A stretch of DNA of 40,872 nucleotides from Sphingomonadales bacterium (lineage in GTDB: Bacteria > Pseudomonadota > Alphaproteobacteria > Sphingomonadales > Sphingomonadaceae): positions 1 through 40,872 of the forward strand of contig JANYCM010000228.1 of the NCBI GenBank assembly GCA_025360285.1, read 5' to 3'. This document shows positions 23,797 to 32,241 of this stretch, one piece after another. The notes beneath the pieces are model-generated. The model saw nothing but the letters and a program-made list of their open reading frames with translations, was not told where the DNA came from and made no database searches. Numbering within the stretch: the first letter of the stretch is position 1; each line of letters starts with the position of its first letter. A program made the translations under genes and the position numbers.

Positions 23797-24637
23797 CCAG
23801 GAAGTCCGCCACTGTCTTCCAGATGCGGTGCCGGGCGTTCTGCAGATGGCCATAATCGCCGCCATCCGGTACGATCACCAAGGCTTTGTCATGGCTGGGC
23901 AGGGTTTCGAAGAAGCTGGCGCGCGCCGATCCGCCCTGCATGTAATTCTGCATGCCGGCGGCAAAGCCATAGAGCATCAGCGTGGGGTTGCCTATCTTCG
24001 CCGCATCGGCAGCGATGCTGCCCCTTTCATTTTCCACCCTGATGCCGTTTGGCGCGCGCGGTTCGCGCGCTTCAGCTTGCACCGCCAGTTGCTCATGGGC
24101 CGCCGCGTCCATGAATTCCAGCTCCAGCCGATCACGGAAATAGGCGGCGGTGTTCAGCCACCAATCGGTCGGTGCCGGAAACGGCACCTTGTTGCCGCCG
24201 CCGATCGCCGGATCGAGCAGCACAAGCCGGCCGATCTTGTCGCCGTTGGTTTCGGCATAGCGCCCGGCGATGCGGCCACCCCAGGACCAGCCTAGCAGGT
24301 GTGGCCGGGCGAACCCTTGTGCGATGGCCCAGTCGATGACCGCCGCTGTGTCCTCGATAGCCTGATCGGTCTGGACGCCATGCGGATGCCCGGACAATTC
24401 TGAATCGCGATAGCCGCGGATGGAAAAGGTGATGGCGCCAAAGCGGCGTGCCACCAGCGCATCCATGAACGAATAGTCGCTGCCGCCCGAAAAACTGAAA
24501 TCATAGCCTAGCTGCCCCGACAAATTGGCGCCCTGGATAAGGATGACAATGTGCCGGGGCCGGGCTTCCAGCCCTTTGCTGCGCAGGGACAGACGGCCGG
24601 CCGGGCCAGTGATGAAGAAATCGTTCGCCGCTGCCAT
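23789..24637 (-). CDS. Alpha/beta hydrolase, Ser nucleophile
   Basis: A 282-residue alpha/beta hydrolase with oxyanion region LIQGANLSGQLG, RGYRDSELSGHP, elbow GWSWG (Ser118) and a late His in GGDYGHLQNARH. The ATG at 24637 has AAGGGG about 8 bases upstream, so the longer open frame to 24736 is not used. It probably hydrolyses an ester, lactone or C-C bond of a pathway compound. It is cotranscribed with the His-elbow hydrolase downstream and diverges from the IclR gene; that regulator is therefore the natural candidate to control it. Confidence 0.87.
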   Translation of the reverse strand: MAAANDFFITGPAGRLSLRSKGLEARPRHIVILIQGANLSGQLGYDFSFSGGSDYSFMDALVARRFGAITFSIRGYRDSELSGHPHGVQTDQAIEDTAAVIDWAIAQGFARPHLLGWSWGGRIAGRYAETNGDKIGRLVLLDPAIGGGNKVPFPAPTDWWLNTAAYFRDRLELEFMDAAAHEQLAVQAEAREPRAPNGIRVENERGSIAADAAKIGNPTLMLYGFAAGMQNYMQGGSARASFFETLPSHDKALVIVPDGGDYGHLQNARHRIWKTVADFLDG

Positions 24638-24716
24638 GCCCGTGCCCCTTGTCGCCACAGCGCATCTGAATGCACCAAGCCAGCTATGCTTGCCACAGCG
24701 GTTTGCGCATCCAGGG

Positions 24717-24731
24717 TTGCGTCTGACGCAA
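24717..24731. promoter_or_regulatory. Palindrome in IclR/hydrolase divergent promoter region
   Basis: TTGCGT (24717-24722) and ACGCAA (24726-24731) are perfect arms around CTG. The site lies in the 160-base gap between the divergent hydrolase (start 24637) and the IclR regulator (start 24798), where an autoregulatory IclR operator would be expected. TTTGCGCAT also occurs here (24702-24710) and in the other divergent promoter (12382-12390). Binding is inference. Confidence 0.45.
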
Positions 24732-24797
24732 GCCATCTTGTCATTGCGCCCCGCGGGACCGACACTTGCTGCAGGGTCAGAACAGGCGGGACAGGCT

Positions 24798-25580
24798 TTG
24801 GACAGCGATCAGGAACTCAAATCGCTGAAGCGCGGGTTGAAGGCGATGGCGCTGATCAACCTGCAAGGTTCGATCACGATTTCGGAACTCAGCCGATCGC
24901 AGGAGCTGCCGCGCACCACCGCCGAGCGGGTATTGATGACGCTTCTGGCCGAAGGTTTTGTCGCGCGAGACCCGGAAACGAAACGCTATTTCCTCACATC
25001 CCGCGTGCGTGCGCTCAGTGGCGGCTTTTCGGATGAAAGCTGGATCGCGCATGTGGCGACGCCGTTGTTGTTCGAAACGACGCGGTCGATCGGCTGGCCG
25101 CTGTGCATCGCCACGCCGACCGGCGAATATATGAGCCTGCGGGTGACCACCGATCCATCGACGTCGCTGCGGCTGCACCGCCGCCACATTGGTTCCGAGA
25201 TTGCCATGGCGGTATCGAGCAGCGGGATCACCCATTTGGCCTTTGTCGATGCCGAACAGCGGCGCATCATGCTCGATATCCTGGGCGCGTCCAATGATCC
25301 CGCCCAAGCGCCGGCGCGCGATATCAGCCGCATCAGCCATGCCATCGCCGAGGCCCAGGCCCATGGTTACAGCTTTGGCCTTGATCATGGCCGCGAACGC
25401 AGCGTTAGCGTGCCGATCATGGCGCACGGCCAGGTCAGGGCCGTGCTGCTGATGGTGTTCATGGCGGCTGGGTTGACCCATGAGCGCGTGGTGCGGGACT
25501 TTGTGCCGCGGTTGAAAGCCATGGCCGCCGAGATAGAGCGGCTGGCTTTTGCTGGTGAGGTGACGCAGGTCACGATCTGA
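24798..25580 (+). CDS. IclR-family transcriptional regulator
   Basis: An IclR-type regulator of 260 residues: N-terminal winged helix-turn-helix (LINLQGSITISELSRSQELP then RTTAERVLMTLLAEGFV, about residues 18-60) and the C-terminal GAF-like effector domain with the family ending GLDHGRERSVSVPIMAHG. The open frame continues upstream into the divergent hydrolase gene, so the start must lie after 24637; the only plausible codon is TTG 24798, with a GGGACAGG stretch just upstream. IclR members often control aromatic catabolism (PcaR, PobR). It is divergent from a hydrolase and upstream of aldehyde dehydrogenase and monooxygenase genes, its likely targets. Confidence 0.88.
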   Translation: MDSDQELKSLKRGLKAMALINLQGSITISELSRSQELPRTTAERVLMTLLAEGFVARDPETKRYFLTSRVRALSGGFSDESWIAHVATPLLFETTRSIGWPLCIATPTGEYMSLRVTTDPSTSLRLHRRHIGSEIAMAVSSSGITHLAFVDAEQRRIMLDILGASNDPAQAPARDISRISHAIAEAQAHGYSFGLDHGRERSVSVPIMAHGQVRAVLLMVFMAAGLTHERVVRDFVPRLKAMAAEIERLAFAGEVTQVTI

Positions 25581-25687
25581 TGCCGCCCGCACTTCGGTTA
25601 GCCGGATGGCCCGGTCTGGCTGCCCGGCGGCGGATCGGTGCACATCACCGCCGCAGCGGCCCGGCCGCGACCCGGAGGCGGCGATCG

Positions 25688-27202
25688 GTGCAAACCCATA
25701 CATTTCAATCGGTTGAACCGAGAGAGGCGGCGTTGGCCTTTCTCGCTGGCCGGCATGACCTGCTGATTGGTGGTGAATTTGTGGCCGGTGCCGGGCGGCG
25801 GATTATTGTGGAAAATCCGGCCACTGCGGTACAGATCGCCGACGTGGGGGCGGCATCGCTGGATCAGCTGGATGCGGCGGTGTCGGCGGCGCGGGCGGCG
25901 GCGAACGGCGCCTGGGGGCGCATGTCAGGGCGCGATCGCGGCGTCATTCTTGCCCGTTTTGCCGATCTGCTGGAGGCCAATCTGGACCTGGTTGCCGAGA
26001 TCATGACGCTCGACAATGGCTCGCCGCTGTCGTCATCGCGCATGGTGGTGAAGTATTTGGCCGTTGAATTGTTTCGCTATTATGCCGGCTGGGCGACGAA
26101 AATCAGCGGCGACAGCTTCGCCCCCACTATCGGCGCGCGGCCCGGCCAGGATTTTTTGGTGGCGACAATCCGCGAACCCATCGGCGTCGTTGGCGCCATC
26201 GTGCCGTGGAATGCCCCGCCGGGGATGATGGCGATGAAGATGGCGCCGGCGCTGGCCGCGGGCTGCACGATGGTGATGAAAACCGCCGAACTGGCGCCGC
26301 TGACCGGGGAGATTTTCGGGCGTTTATGGGGCGAAGCGGGGGGTACGGCCGGGGCTTTCAACCTTGTGCACGGGTTCGGCGAGGACATTGGCGGGGCGAT
26401 GGCGGGCCATGCCGGGATCGACAAGATCGCGTTCACCGGATCGACTGCCGTCGGTCGCAAGATTGTCGAAGCGGCGACCGGCAATCTGAAGCGTGTCACG
26501 CTCGAACTTGGCGGCAAATCGCCGGTCGTCATTTTTCCCGATGCCGATATGGCGGCGGCGATTCCGGCCGCGGCGATGGCCTGCTTCCTGTCAACGGGGC
26601 AGCAATGCATGGCCGGTTCGCGGCTGTTCGTTCATGCCGATGTGCATGACCAGGTTGCCGAGGGCGTCGCACGGTTTGCGGCGTCCCTCAAGATCGGCGA
26701 CGGCCTGCAACCCGATACCGTGCTCGGCCCGGCGATTTCGGCGCGGCAAAAGGCGCGGATTGAAGCCTATGCTGCCATCGCCAAGGCAGAAGGCGCGGTG
26801 CCGCTGCTGGAAACCCCGGCGATTGATTCGCCCGGCCATTTCATCGGTCCCAGCATCTTTACCGGCGTCACCCCCGACATGCGCATCGCCCAGGAGGAGG
26901 TGTTCGGCCCGGTTCTCAGCATCCTGCACTTTGATGATGAGGATGAACTGATCGCCGCGATCAACGGCACGCCCTATGGCCTGTCGGGGTCGGTGTGGAC
27001 CTCGCACATCCAGACAGCGCTGCGCGTTGCCAAACGAATTGATTCGGGCCAGGTCGGCATCAACATCCATGGCGCGATGAGCCCGGAAACCCCCTTCGGC
27101 GGCAACCGCCAATCCGGCTGGGGCCGCGAACTGGGCCGCGAGGGGCTTGATGCCTATCTGAAAACCAAGGCGATCAGCTTTGCCATCGGGGTCAAGCCAT
27201 GA
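25688..27202 (+). CDS. Aldehyde dehydrogenase (NAD(P)+ dependent)
   Basis: An aldehyde dehydrogenase superfamily enzyme, oxidising an aldehyde to a carboxylic acid. Catalytic Cys307 (STGQQCMAG) and Glu273 (LELGGKSP) are in place, with the Asn/Lys motif PWNAPPGMMAMKMAPALAAG and the cofactor loop FTGSTAVGRKI. The frame is open from ATG 25580, but those first 36 codons look unlike protein; GGAGG at 25674-25678 stands 9 bases before GTG 25688, which gives 504 residues, the usual length. It lies between the IclR regulator and the flavin monooxygenase. Confidence 0.92.
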   Translation: MQTHTFQSVEPREAALAFLAGRHDLLIGGEFVAGAGRRIIVENPATAVQIADVGAASLDQLDAAVSAARAAANGAWGRMSGRDRGVILARFADLLEANLDLVAEIMTLDNGSPLSSSRMVVKYLAVELFRYYAGWATKISGDSFAPTIGARPGQDFLVATIREPIGVVGAIVPWNAPPGMMAMKMAPALAAGCTMVMKTAELAPLTGEIFGRLWGEAGGTAGAFNLVHGFGEDIGGAMAGHAGIDKIAFTGSTAVGRKIVEAATGNLKRVTLELGGKSPVVIFPDADMAAAIPAAAMACFLSTGQQCMAGSRLFVHADVHDQVAEGVARFAASLKIGDGLQPDTVLGPAISARQKARIEAYAAIAKAEGAVPLLETPAIDSPGHFIGPSIFTGVTPDMRIAQEEVFGPVLSILHFDDEDELIAAINGTPYGLSGSVWTSHIQTALRVAKRIDSGQVGINIHGAMSPETPFGGNRQSGWGRELGREGLDAYLKTKAISFAIGVKP

Positions 27203-27212
27203 GTTTTGGGCC

Positions 27213-28367
27213 ATGAAAATCCTCATCATCGGCGCCGGCCTCGGCGGCCTGGTCGCCGGCATCGCGCTGCGCCGCGCCGGTTTTGATGCGGATATCCATG
27301 AACAGGCCGATCGCCTGGGCGAAGTCGGCGCCGGCCTGACACTAAGCCGCGGTGCGCAATCGGTGTTCCGGGCGCTGGGCGTGCAGGACCAGGTTGCACC
27401 CTTCGCCTGCCGCAGCTCAGCCTTTCCCTTCCTGCATTATGCCAGTGCGCGGTTGCTCGCCGGCGCGCCGGATTTCGGTTCGGGGGAGCCCGATGATGGC
27501 GTCGCCGATATCGGCCGCCAGATTCACCGCGCCGACCTGCACGCCGTCCTGGTCGCGGCTTTCGAGGAATTGGGGCCGCCGGTCCGCCTCGGCCATTCGC
27601 TCGCCGCGATCGACCAAAGCGCCGACACTGTGCACGCCGCCTTCACCAATGGCGACAGCGCCGTAGGCAAGGCGCTGATCGGCGCCGATGGCGTGCGCTC
27701 GGTGGTGCGCGGAATCATCGCTGGCGCCGATTCGCCGCGCTTCACCGGGCAAATTGCCTATCGCTTCCTGGTGCCGGCGGAAATCGCCCGGCCGTTCATG
27801 GCGCAAGGCCGCGGCGCCGTCTGGCTGGGGCCGCGCCGCACCTTCAACCGCTACACTTTGCGCGGCGGCGCCATCGTCAATTGCGTGGGGATTGCGGCGA
27901 CGGATGTGTGGATCGGCGATGGTTGGTCAACGCCGGCCAGCGTCGCCGAAATGCGCGCCGATTTTGCAGGCTTCCACCCCGATGTGCTCGGCTTGATCGA
28001 TCACGCCACCGGCGCCATCAAATGGGGCCTGTTCGACCGCGCGCCGCTGGACGCCTGGACGCACGGCCGGGTGACGCTGCTCGGTGACGCCGCGCACGCC
28101 ATGCTGCCCTTCCTCGGCCTGGGCGCCGCCATGGCCATCGAAGACGGCATGATCCTGGCCCGGGCGTTTGCGTCGGAAGGCGCCGTTGCCCCGGCCCTCG
28201 CGCGCTATGAAGCCGCCCGCCGCCCGCGCACCGCGCTGATCCACGCCAAATCGATCGAACAGGGCGAATTGACCCAGGCGCGCGACCCGGACAATTATGA
28301 TGGCGCGGCGGCGCCTTCGAGCGATCCGGCGATCATTGGCTATGACCCTGTGACGGCGGGGATTTAG
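27213..28367 (+). CDS. FAD-dependent monooxygenase, group A (salicylate-hydroxylase type)
   Basis: A 384-residue single-component flavoprotein monooxygenase that would use NAD(P)H and oxygen to hydroxylate an aromatic or related ring. The FAD-binding GAGLGG is at residues 7-12, the DG motif is in IGADGVRSVVR, and the GD motif with following helix is in GDAAHAMLPFLGLGAAMAIEDG. It resembles salicylate and 3-hydroxybenzoate 6-hydroxylases, but the exact substrate is not inferable. The ATG 27213 lies 11 bases after the aldehyde dehydrogenase stop, so the two are cotranscribed. Confidence 0.9.
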   Translation: MKILIIGAGLGGLVAGIALRRAGFDADIHEQADRLGEVGAGLTLSRGAQSVFRALGVQDQVAPFACRSSAFPFLHYASARLLAGAPDFGSGEPDDGVADIGRQIHRADLHAVLVAAFEELGPPVRLGHSLAAIDQSADTVHAAFTNGDSAVGKALIGADGVRSVVRGIIAGADSPRFTGQIAYRFLVPAEIARPFMAQGRGAVWLGPRRTFNRYTLRGGAIVNCVGIAATDVWIGDGWSTPASVAEMRADFAGFHPDVLGLIDHATGAIKWGLFDRAPLDAWTHGRVTLLGDAAHAMLPFLGLGAAMAIEDGMILARAFASEGAVAPALARYEAARRPRTALIHAKSIEQGELTQARDPDNYDGAAAPSSDPAIIGYDPVTAGI

Positions 28368-28519
28368 ACTCGTTTTGCAGTGCGAAAGGAAAGATCCGTC
28401 CGGTCGCCCGTTACGCCTGATCCTCACCCTTATACCCGAATGCCGGGCTATACCGCGCACATCGCTGGCGCCGCGCTATCACCACCGGCAACCATCGCGC
28501 CACTTCCGGGGAGTGCTGC

Positions 28520-29305
28520 ATGAATTTTTCGACGCTGCGCTATGACAAGGCCGATCACATTGCGGTGGCGACCTTTGCCACGCCCGGCAATCTGAATGCC
28601 ATTACTGAGGCGCGGCTGGATGATATCGAGGCGGTGCTGGAGGATTGCGAAAGTGATGAGTCGATCGGCGCGTTGATCCTGACCGGGGAGGGGCGGGCGT
28701 TTTGTGTGGGGCTGGATCTTGATCTGCTTGACCGGGCGTTTGCTAATCTGGATTTCTTCGATCGGATTGTCGCCCGGATAAACGCCATCATCACCCGGAT
28801 CGAAAATCTGCCGATCCCGACGATCGTGGCCAATAATGGCTTCACCCGCGCCGGCGGGTTCGAAATCTCGCTGGGGTGTGATTTCATGATTGTCGCCGAT
28901 GAGGCCAAGGTGGGCGATGTCCATACCGATGCCGGGGTGGTGCCGGCGTGTGTCACCCTGCGGCTGCGGCGCCGCGTGGGCGACATGCGCGCCAAGCAGA
29001 TTTTATGGACGGCGCAATGGTATCAGGGGCAGGCGGCGGTGGACATCGGCCTTGCCATCAAGTCTGTGCCGCTGGCGAATTTGCTCGATGAAGCGCGGGC
29101 CTTTGCCAGGACGCTGGTGGACAAGCCGCGGCCCGCTCTGGCGGCGCTGAAGGCGATCATGCGCGACGGCGACGGGTTGAGCGTTGCCGACGGGGCGGCG
29201 CTCGAACTGCGGGCGTTTGCGCATTATAACCGCACCCAGCCATTTGGCCGCGAAGGCTATCGTGCCTTTCGGGAGAAAAGGGTGCCGGCGTGGAAGGCGG
29301 GGTGA
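28520..29305 (+). CDS. Crotonase-family enzyme with altered second acid residue
   Basis: A 261-residue member of the enoyl-CoA hydratase/isomerase superfamily. Oxyanion-hole motifs are present: GRAFCVGLDLD and NNGFTRAGGFEISLGCD. The first catalytic Glu of enoyl-CoA hydratase is kept (Glu115), but the second, 20 residues later, is His135 (VGDVHTDAGVVP, where FGxPE is usual). Plain hydration of an enoyl-CoA is therefore doubtful; other crotonase reactions (isomerisation, hydrolysis, C-C cleavage) are possible. GGGGAG precedes the ATG. A 152-base gap separates it from the monooxygenase, so it may have its own promoter. Confidence 0.85.
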   Translation: MNFSTLRYDKADHIAVATFATPGNLNAITEARLDDIEAVLEDCESDESIGALILTGEGRAFCVGLDLDLLDRAFANLDFFDRIVARINAIITRIENLPIPTIVANNGFTRAGGFEISLGCDFMIVADEAKVGDVHTDAGVVPACVTLRLRRRVGDMRAKQILWTAQWYQGQAAVDIGLAIKSVPLANLLDEARAFARTLVDKPRPALAALKAIMRDGDGLSVADGAALELRAFAHYNRTQPFGREGYRAFREKRVPAWKAG

Positions 29306-29314
29306 CGGCTGACC

Positions 29315-29458
29315 ATCTGCTCCCTCCCCCCCCGCGCAGCGGCGAGTGGGGATGGCCGGGGTGGGTGTTGCGCCACCACGCGCAAACCCGGCGGCAAAGG
29401 CGCGCCCCCACCCCGACCCTCCCTACTCTCGGTTCGCAAGGGCGAATCGGGGGGGTGG
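29315..29458. repeat. GC-rich palindromic intergenic element
   Basis: The stretch between the crotonase and tannase genes is a nest of inverted repeats. Imperfect outer arms at 29344-29369 and 29403-29428 match at about 20 of 26 positions. Inside is a perfect TTGCGC (29368-29373)/GCGCAA (29380-29385) hairpin; after it TTCGC/GCGAA (29433-29445). C-runs and G-runs (29324-29331, 29449-29455) flank the whole. It resembles dispersed palindromic units of other alphaproteobacteria. It stays open in frame with the tannase gene, so gene callers may wrongly extend that protein into it. Confidence 0.6.
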
Positions 29459-31182
29459 GAGACGTAAGGCAGGTCGTCGCGGTGCTGTCCCTGGTGCTGG
29501 GCCTGCTGTTGTGGCCTGTTGCTGCCACTGCCCAAACCGCCGCCCCGCCCGCCGCTGAACGCTGCCAGGCGCTGGCCGGGGATCGCTTTGCCGGGCTGCC
29601 GGGGGCGCCGACGCAGATTGTCAGCGCTACCTACCGCGCTGCTGCAAACGGCAAGGTCGCGGCGTGCGTTGTCGAGGGCTATGTCGCCCCCACCGTCAAT
29701 TTTGCCATGTTGCTGCCGGCGGACAATTGGAACGGCCGCTATCTGGTGCGCGGCTGCGGCGGCAGTTGCGGGACGGTGGCGGTGGAACTCGCCTGTGCCA
29801 GCCATTTGCGCGATGGCTATGCCTGTCTGCACACCGACATGGGGCACCGGTCGACGCTGATCGACAATATCTGGGTGAAGGATAACCTTCAGGGCCTGGT
29901 TGATTTCGGCTATCGTGCCACGCATGTGACGACCGTTGCCGGGCGCGCCGTGCTGCGGGCGTTTTACGGGGCGGATGCGCGCAAAAGCTATTTCTTCGCC
30001 TGTTCGACCGGCGGGCGGCAGGGGCTGATCGAGGCGCAGCGTTTCCCGGAGGATTTTGACGGGATCGTGGCCATCGCGCCGGCCAGCATGGCGCCGTTCG
30101 GCAACCGCAAGGCCGCAAGCGTTGCCGATGTCGATGGCTTCAACACCGGCGTGAACGGGCTGCCGACCCTGCCCAACCGCAAGACCCTGCTGCTCCACCG
30201 CGGCGCCGTCGCGGCGTGTGACAAGGGTGACGGGATCATGGACGGCCTGATCGGCGACCCGGAACAGTGCGGCTTCAAGCCGGCGGCGTTGCTGTGCAAA
30301 ACGGGAGACAGCGCTGATTGCCTGACCGCGGCGCAGGTTGCGGTCGCCGACAAGATTTACCGGCTGCACGGCGCCATGCCGGGCAGCGAATTCAACTGGA
30401 TCGGCAATTATCTGCGCAACGCGACATTGCCCGGCGAAACCTCGCAGCCAGTGTTCGACCTGGCCATCGGCCGCGGCGACCCGGCGACGATCGAAACGCT
30501 CAACACGCCGAACAACCCCGATCTGCGGCCGTTCCGCGATAATGGCGGCAAATTGATCCTGGTCCACGGCTGGGCCGATCACAGTGTCATGCCGCCGCCG
30601 ACGCTGGATTATTATCAGACGGTGGAGCGCACCATGGGCGGGCCGGCGCCGACGCGGGCCTTTGCGCGGCTGTTCATGATCCCCGGCATGGACCATTGTG
30701 CCGGCGGGGAAGGCGCCTATGCGATCAATTACATGGCGGCGATCACCGATTGGGTGGAGGGCGGCAAAGCCCCGGAAGCGCTGCGCGGTATCCACCCGGT
30801 GGCAGGGGCACCGCTGGACTATTTCGGCGTCGATCTGCCGTTTCTGGACCCGAAATACATCGCCTTTCAGCGCGACCATCAGGCCTATCCGGGGCGCAGC
30901 GTGGCGGTGAAGGGTGCTGCCGTTGTCGCCGCGCCGCTGCCCGCCAGGCCATTGGCGCAGGCACTGGCCGAGGCGGCGATCAATGGCGAGCGCACCGGCA
31001 CCGCGGCGGGCTTTCCGCGCCGCAGCGTGCTCAATTTGGTGCTCAAATCGATGTGGGAGGTGCTTTATCGCTCACCCGCGACGCTGGCTGAACAACAGGC
31101 GGCGTTGGCGGCGCTGACCGGCCTGCCACCGGTTGCGGCCGAGGCGGTGCTGCGCATGCGCGCCGAACTGGCACTGAATTAG
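29455..31182 (+). CDS. Tannase/feruloyl esterase family protein, exported
   Basis: A secreted or periplasmic serine esterase of the tannase and feruloyl esterase family, 575 residues. GTG 29455 gives a signal peptide (MGDVRQVVAVLSLVLGLLLW, then PVAATAQ); GTG 29482 is an alternative, and the open frame runs back to 29290 through a repeat. The catalytic triad with the family's characteristic disulfide (CS-D-HC) is complete: Cys183-Ser184 in CSTGGRQG, Asp375 in HGWADHS, His414-Cys415 in GMDHCAGG. The family cleaves aromatic esters such as gallates and ferulates or terephthalate esters. This points to an aryl ester as a substrate of the cluster. Confidence 0.9.
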   Translation: MGDVRQVVAVLSLVLGLLLWPVAATAQTAAPPAAERCQALAGDRFAGLPGAPTQIVSATYRAAANGKVAACVVEGYVAPTVNFAMLLPADNWNGRYLVRGCGGSCGTVAVELACASHLRDGYACLHTDMGHRSTLIDNIWVKDNLQGLVDFGYRATHVTTVAGRAVLRAFYGADARKSYFFACSTGGRQGLIEAQRFPEDFDGIVAIAPASMAPFGNRKAASVADVDGFNTGVNGLPTLPNRKTLLLHRGAVAACDKGDGIMDGLIGDPEQCGFKPAALLCKTGDSADCLTAAQVAVADKIYRLHGAMPGSEFNWIGNYLRNATLPGETSQPVFDLAIGRGDPATIETLNTPNNPDLRPFRDNGGKLILVHGWADHSVMPPPTLDYYQTVERTMGGPAPTRAFARLFMIPGMDHCAGGEGAYAINYMAAITDWVEGGKAPEALRGIHPVAGAPLDYFGVDLPFLDPKYIAFQRDHQAYPGRSVAVKGAAVVAAPLPARPLAQALAEAAINGERTGTAAGFPRRSVLNLVLKSMWEVLYRSPATLAEQQAALAALTGLPPVAAEAVLRMRAELALN

Positions 31183-31187
31183 AACGC

Positions 31188-31362
31188 GATGACGTCAGAT
31201 GGCACCACCATGATTGCCCTGCGGGCAACTCCTTCGGGGCGGTGCTGCTTTCGGCGCGTGGCAGCGTCACTCGTCGGCGGCGATGGGCTGCATCGACGCT
31301 TTCCTCGCTCCTCGCCACGCACCAAAATCAGCACCGTCCTGGCGATCCCATCTAACGTCATC
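31188..31362. repeat. Long imperfect inverted repeat, MITE-like or structured RNA
   Basis: Terminal arms GATGACGTCAGATGG (31188-31202) and CCATCTAACGTCATC (31348-31362) pair at 14 of 15 positions. A second pair of 23-base arms lies inside (31240-31262 with 31314-31336, about 20 of 23 matching). A perfect TTGCCC/GGGCAA hairpin (31214-31228) interrupts the left side, and AGCGTC (31263-31268) pairs with GACGCT (31295-31300) at the core. The 198-base gap between tannase and amidohydrolase is thus almost wholly one foldable unit. A miniature inverted-repeat element or a structured RNA fits; no flanking target duplication is obvious. Confidence 0.6.
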
Positions 31363-31380
31363 ACGCTCCAGGGGACATAA

Positions 31381-32241
31381 GTGACCGGCTATATCGACAT
31401 CGTCTGCAACATCTACACGCCAGAAGCTGTCGCCAATGGCTGGACCGGGCTGGATGATGATTTCAAGCGCCAGGTGCGCATGGCGCCCGCCATGTTCGGC
31501 GGGGTCAGCACCGATGATTATCTGCGCAAGATGGACCGTGCCGGGATCGAACGATCGCTGCTGATCGCGGTGCGCGCCGGCGATTTGCGGGTTCGCGGGT
31601 CATGGGAGATTCCCTATCAGGTCATCGCCGACATGGTGGCGGAACATCCGGACCGCTTTTCGGGGCTGGCGGGGATCGACCAGACGCGGGGCATGGAACA
31701 GCTCCGCGACCTGGAGTGGGCGGTGAGCGAACTCGGCTTTGTCGGCGCGCACTGGTATCCGCATTGGTTCGGCTGCCCACCCGACGCGGCGCAGATCTAC
31801 CCGGTCTATGCCAAATGCTGCGAGCTGGATGTGCCGATCATGATGCAGGTCGGCCAGAATCTGGTCTATTCCAAGGAACGCCGCCTGCCTTCGGTGGCGC
31901 GGCCGATCCTGCTCGATCAGGTCGCCATCGATTTTCCGGAACTGAAGATCATCGGCATCCATATCGGCGTGCCCTGGACCGATGAAATGATCGCCATGTG
32001 CTGGAAGCATGACAATATCTTTTCGGCTGGCGACGCCTATGCGCCGAAGCACTGGCCGCCCGCCTATGTCCGCTATGCCGACAGCTATGGCAGCCACAAG
32101 ATATTGTTCGGCACCGATTGGCCGGTAATCGACCCCGAACGCGCGGTGGCCGAAGTCGCGGCGCTGGGTCTGCGGCCGGCGAGCCATGCAAGGCTGATGC
32201 GCGAAAACGCCCTGGCGGTATTCAGCCGGTTGCCGCGATGA
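31381..32241 (+). CDS. Amidohydrolase-2 family protein lacking the N-terminal HxH
   Basis: A 286-residue TIM-barrel protein of the amidohydrolase-2 family (relatives of ACMSD and gamma-resorcylate decarboxylase), which mostly decarboxylate or hydrolyse aromatic and related acids. The late metal or catalytic residues are present (His194 in IGIHIG, Asp246 in LFGTDWPV), but the usual DxHxH after strand 1 is replaced by D6-I-V-C-N10. Single-metal or metal-free chemistry is possible. GTG start preceded by AGGGGAC. Overlaps the acyl-CoA ligase start by four bases (ATGA). Confidence 0.85.
   Translation: MTGYIDIVCNIYTPEAVANGWTGLDDDFKRQVRMAPAMFGGVSTDDYLRKMDRAGIERSLLIAVRAGDLRVRGSWEIPYQVIADMVAEHPDRFSGLAGIDQTRGMEQLRDLEWAVSELGFVGAHWYPHWFGCPPDAAQIYPVYAKCCELDVPIMMQVGQNLVYSKERRLPSVARPILLDQVAIDFPELKIIGIHIGVPWTDEMIAMCWKHDNIFSAGDAYAPKHWPPAYVRYADSYGSHKILFGTDWPVIDPERAVAEVAALGLRPASHARLMRENALAVFSRLPR

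Noticed and set aside
29257..30879. Open frame of 540 codons antisense to the tannase gene
   Set aside because: The tannase frame has a signal peptide and complete CS-D-HC triad; the opposite frame has no domain and low-complexity composition.
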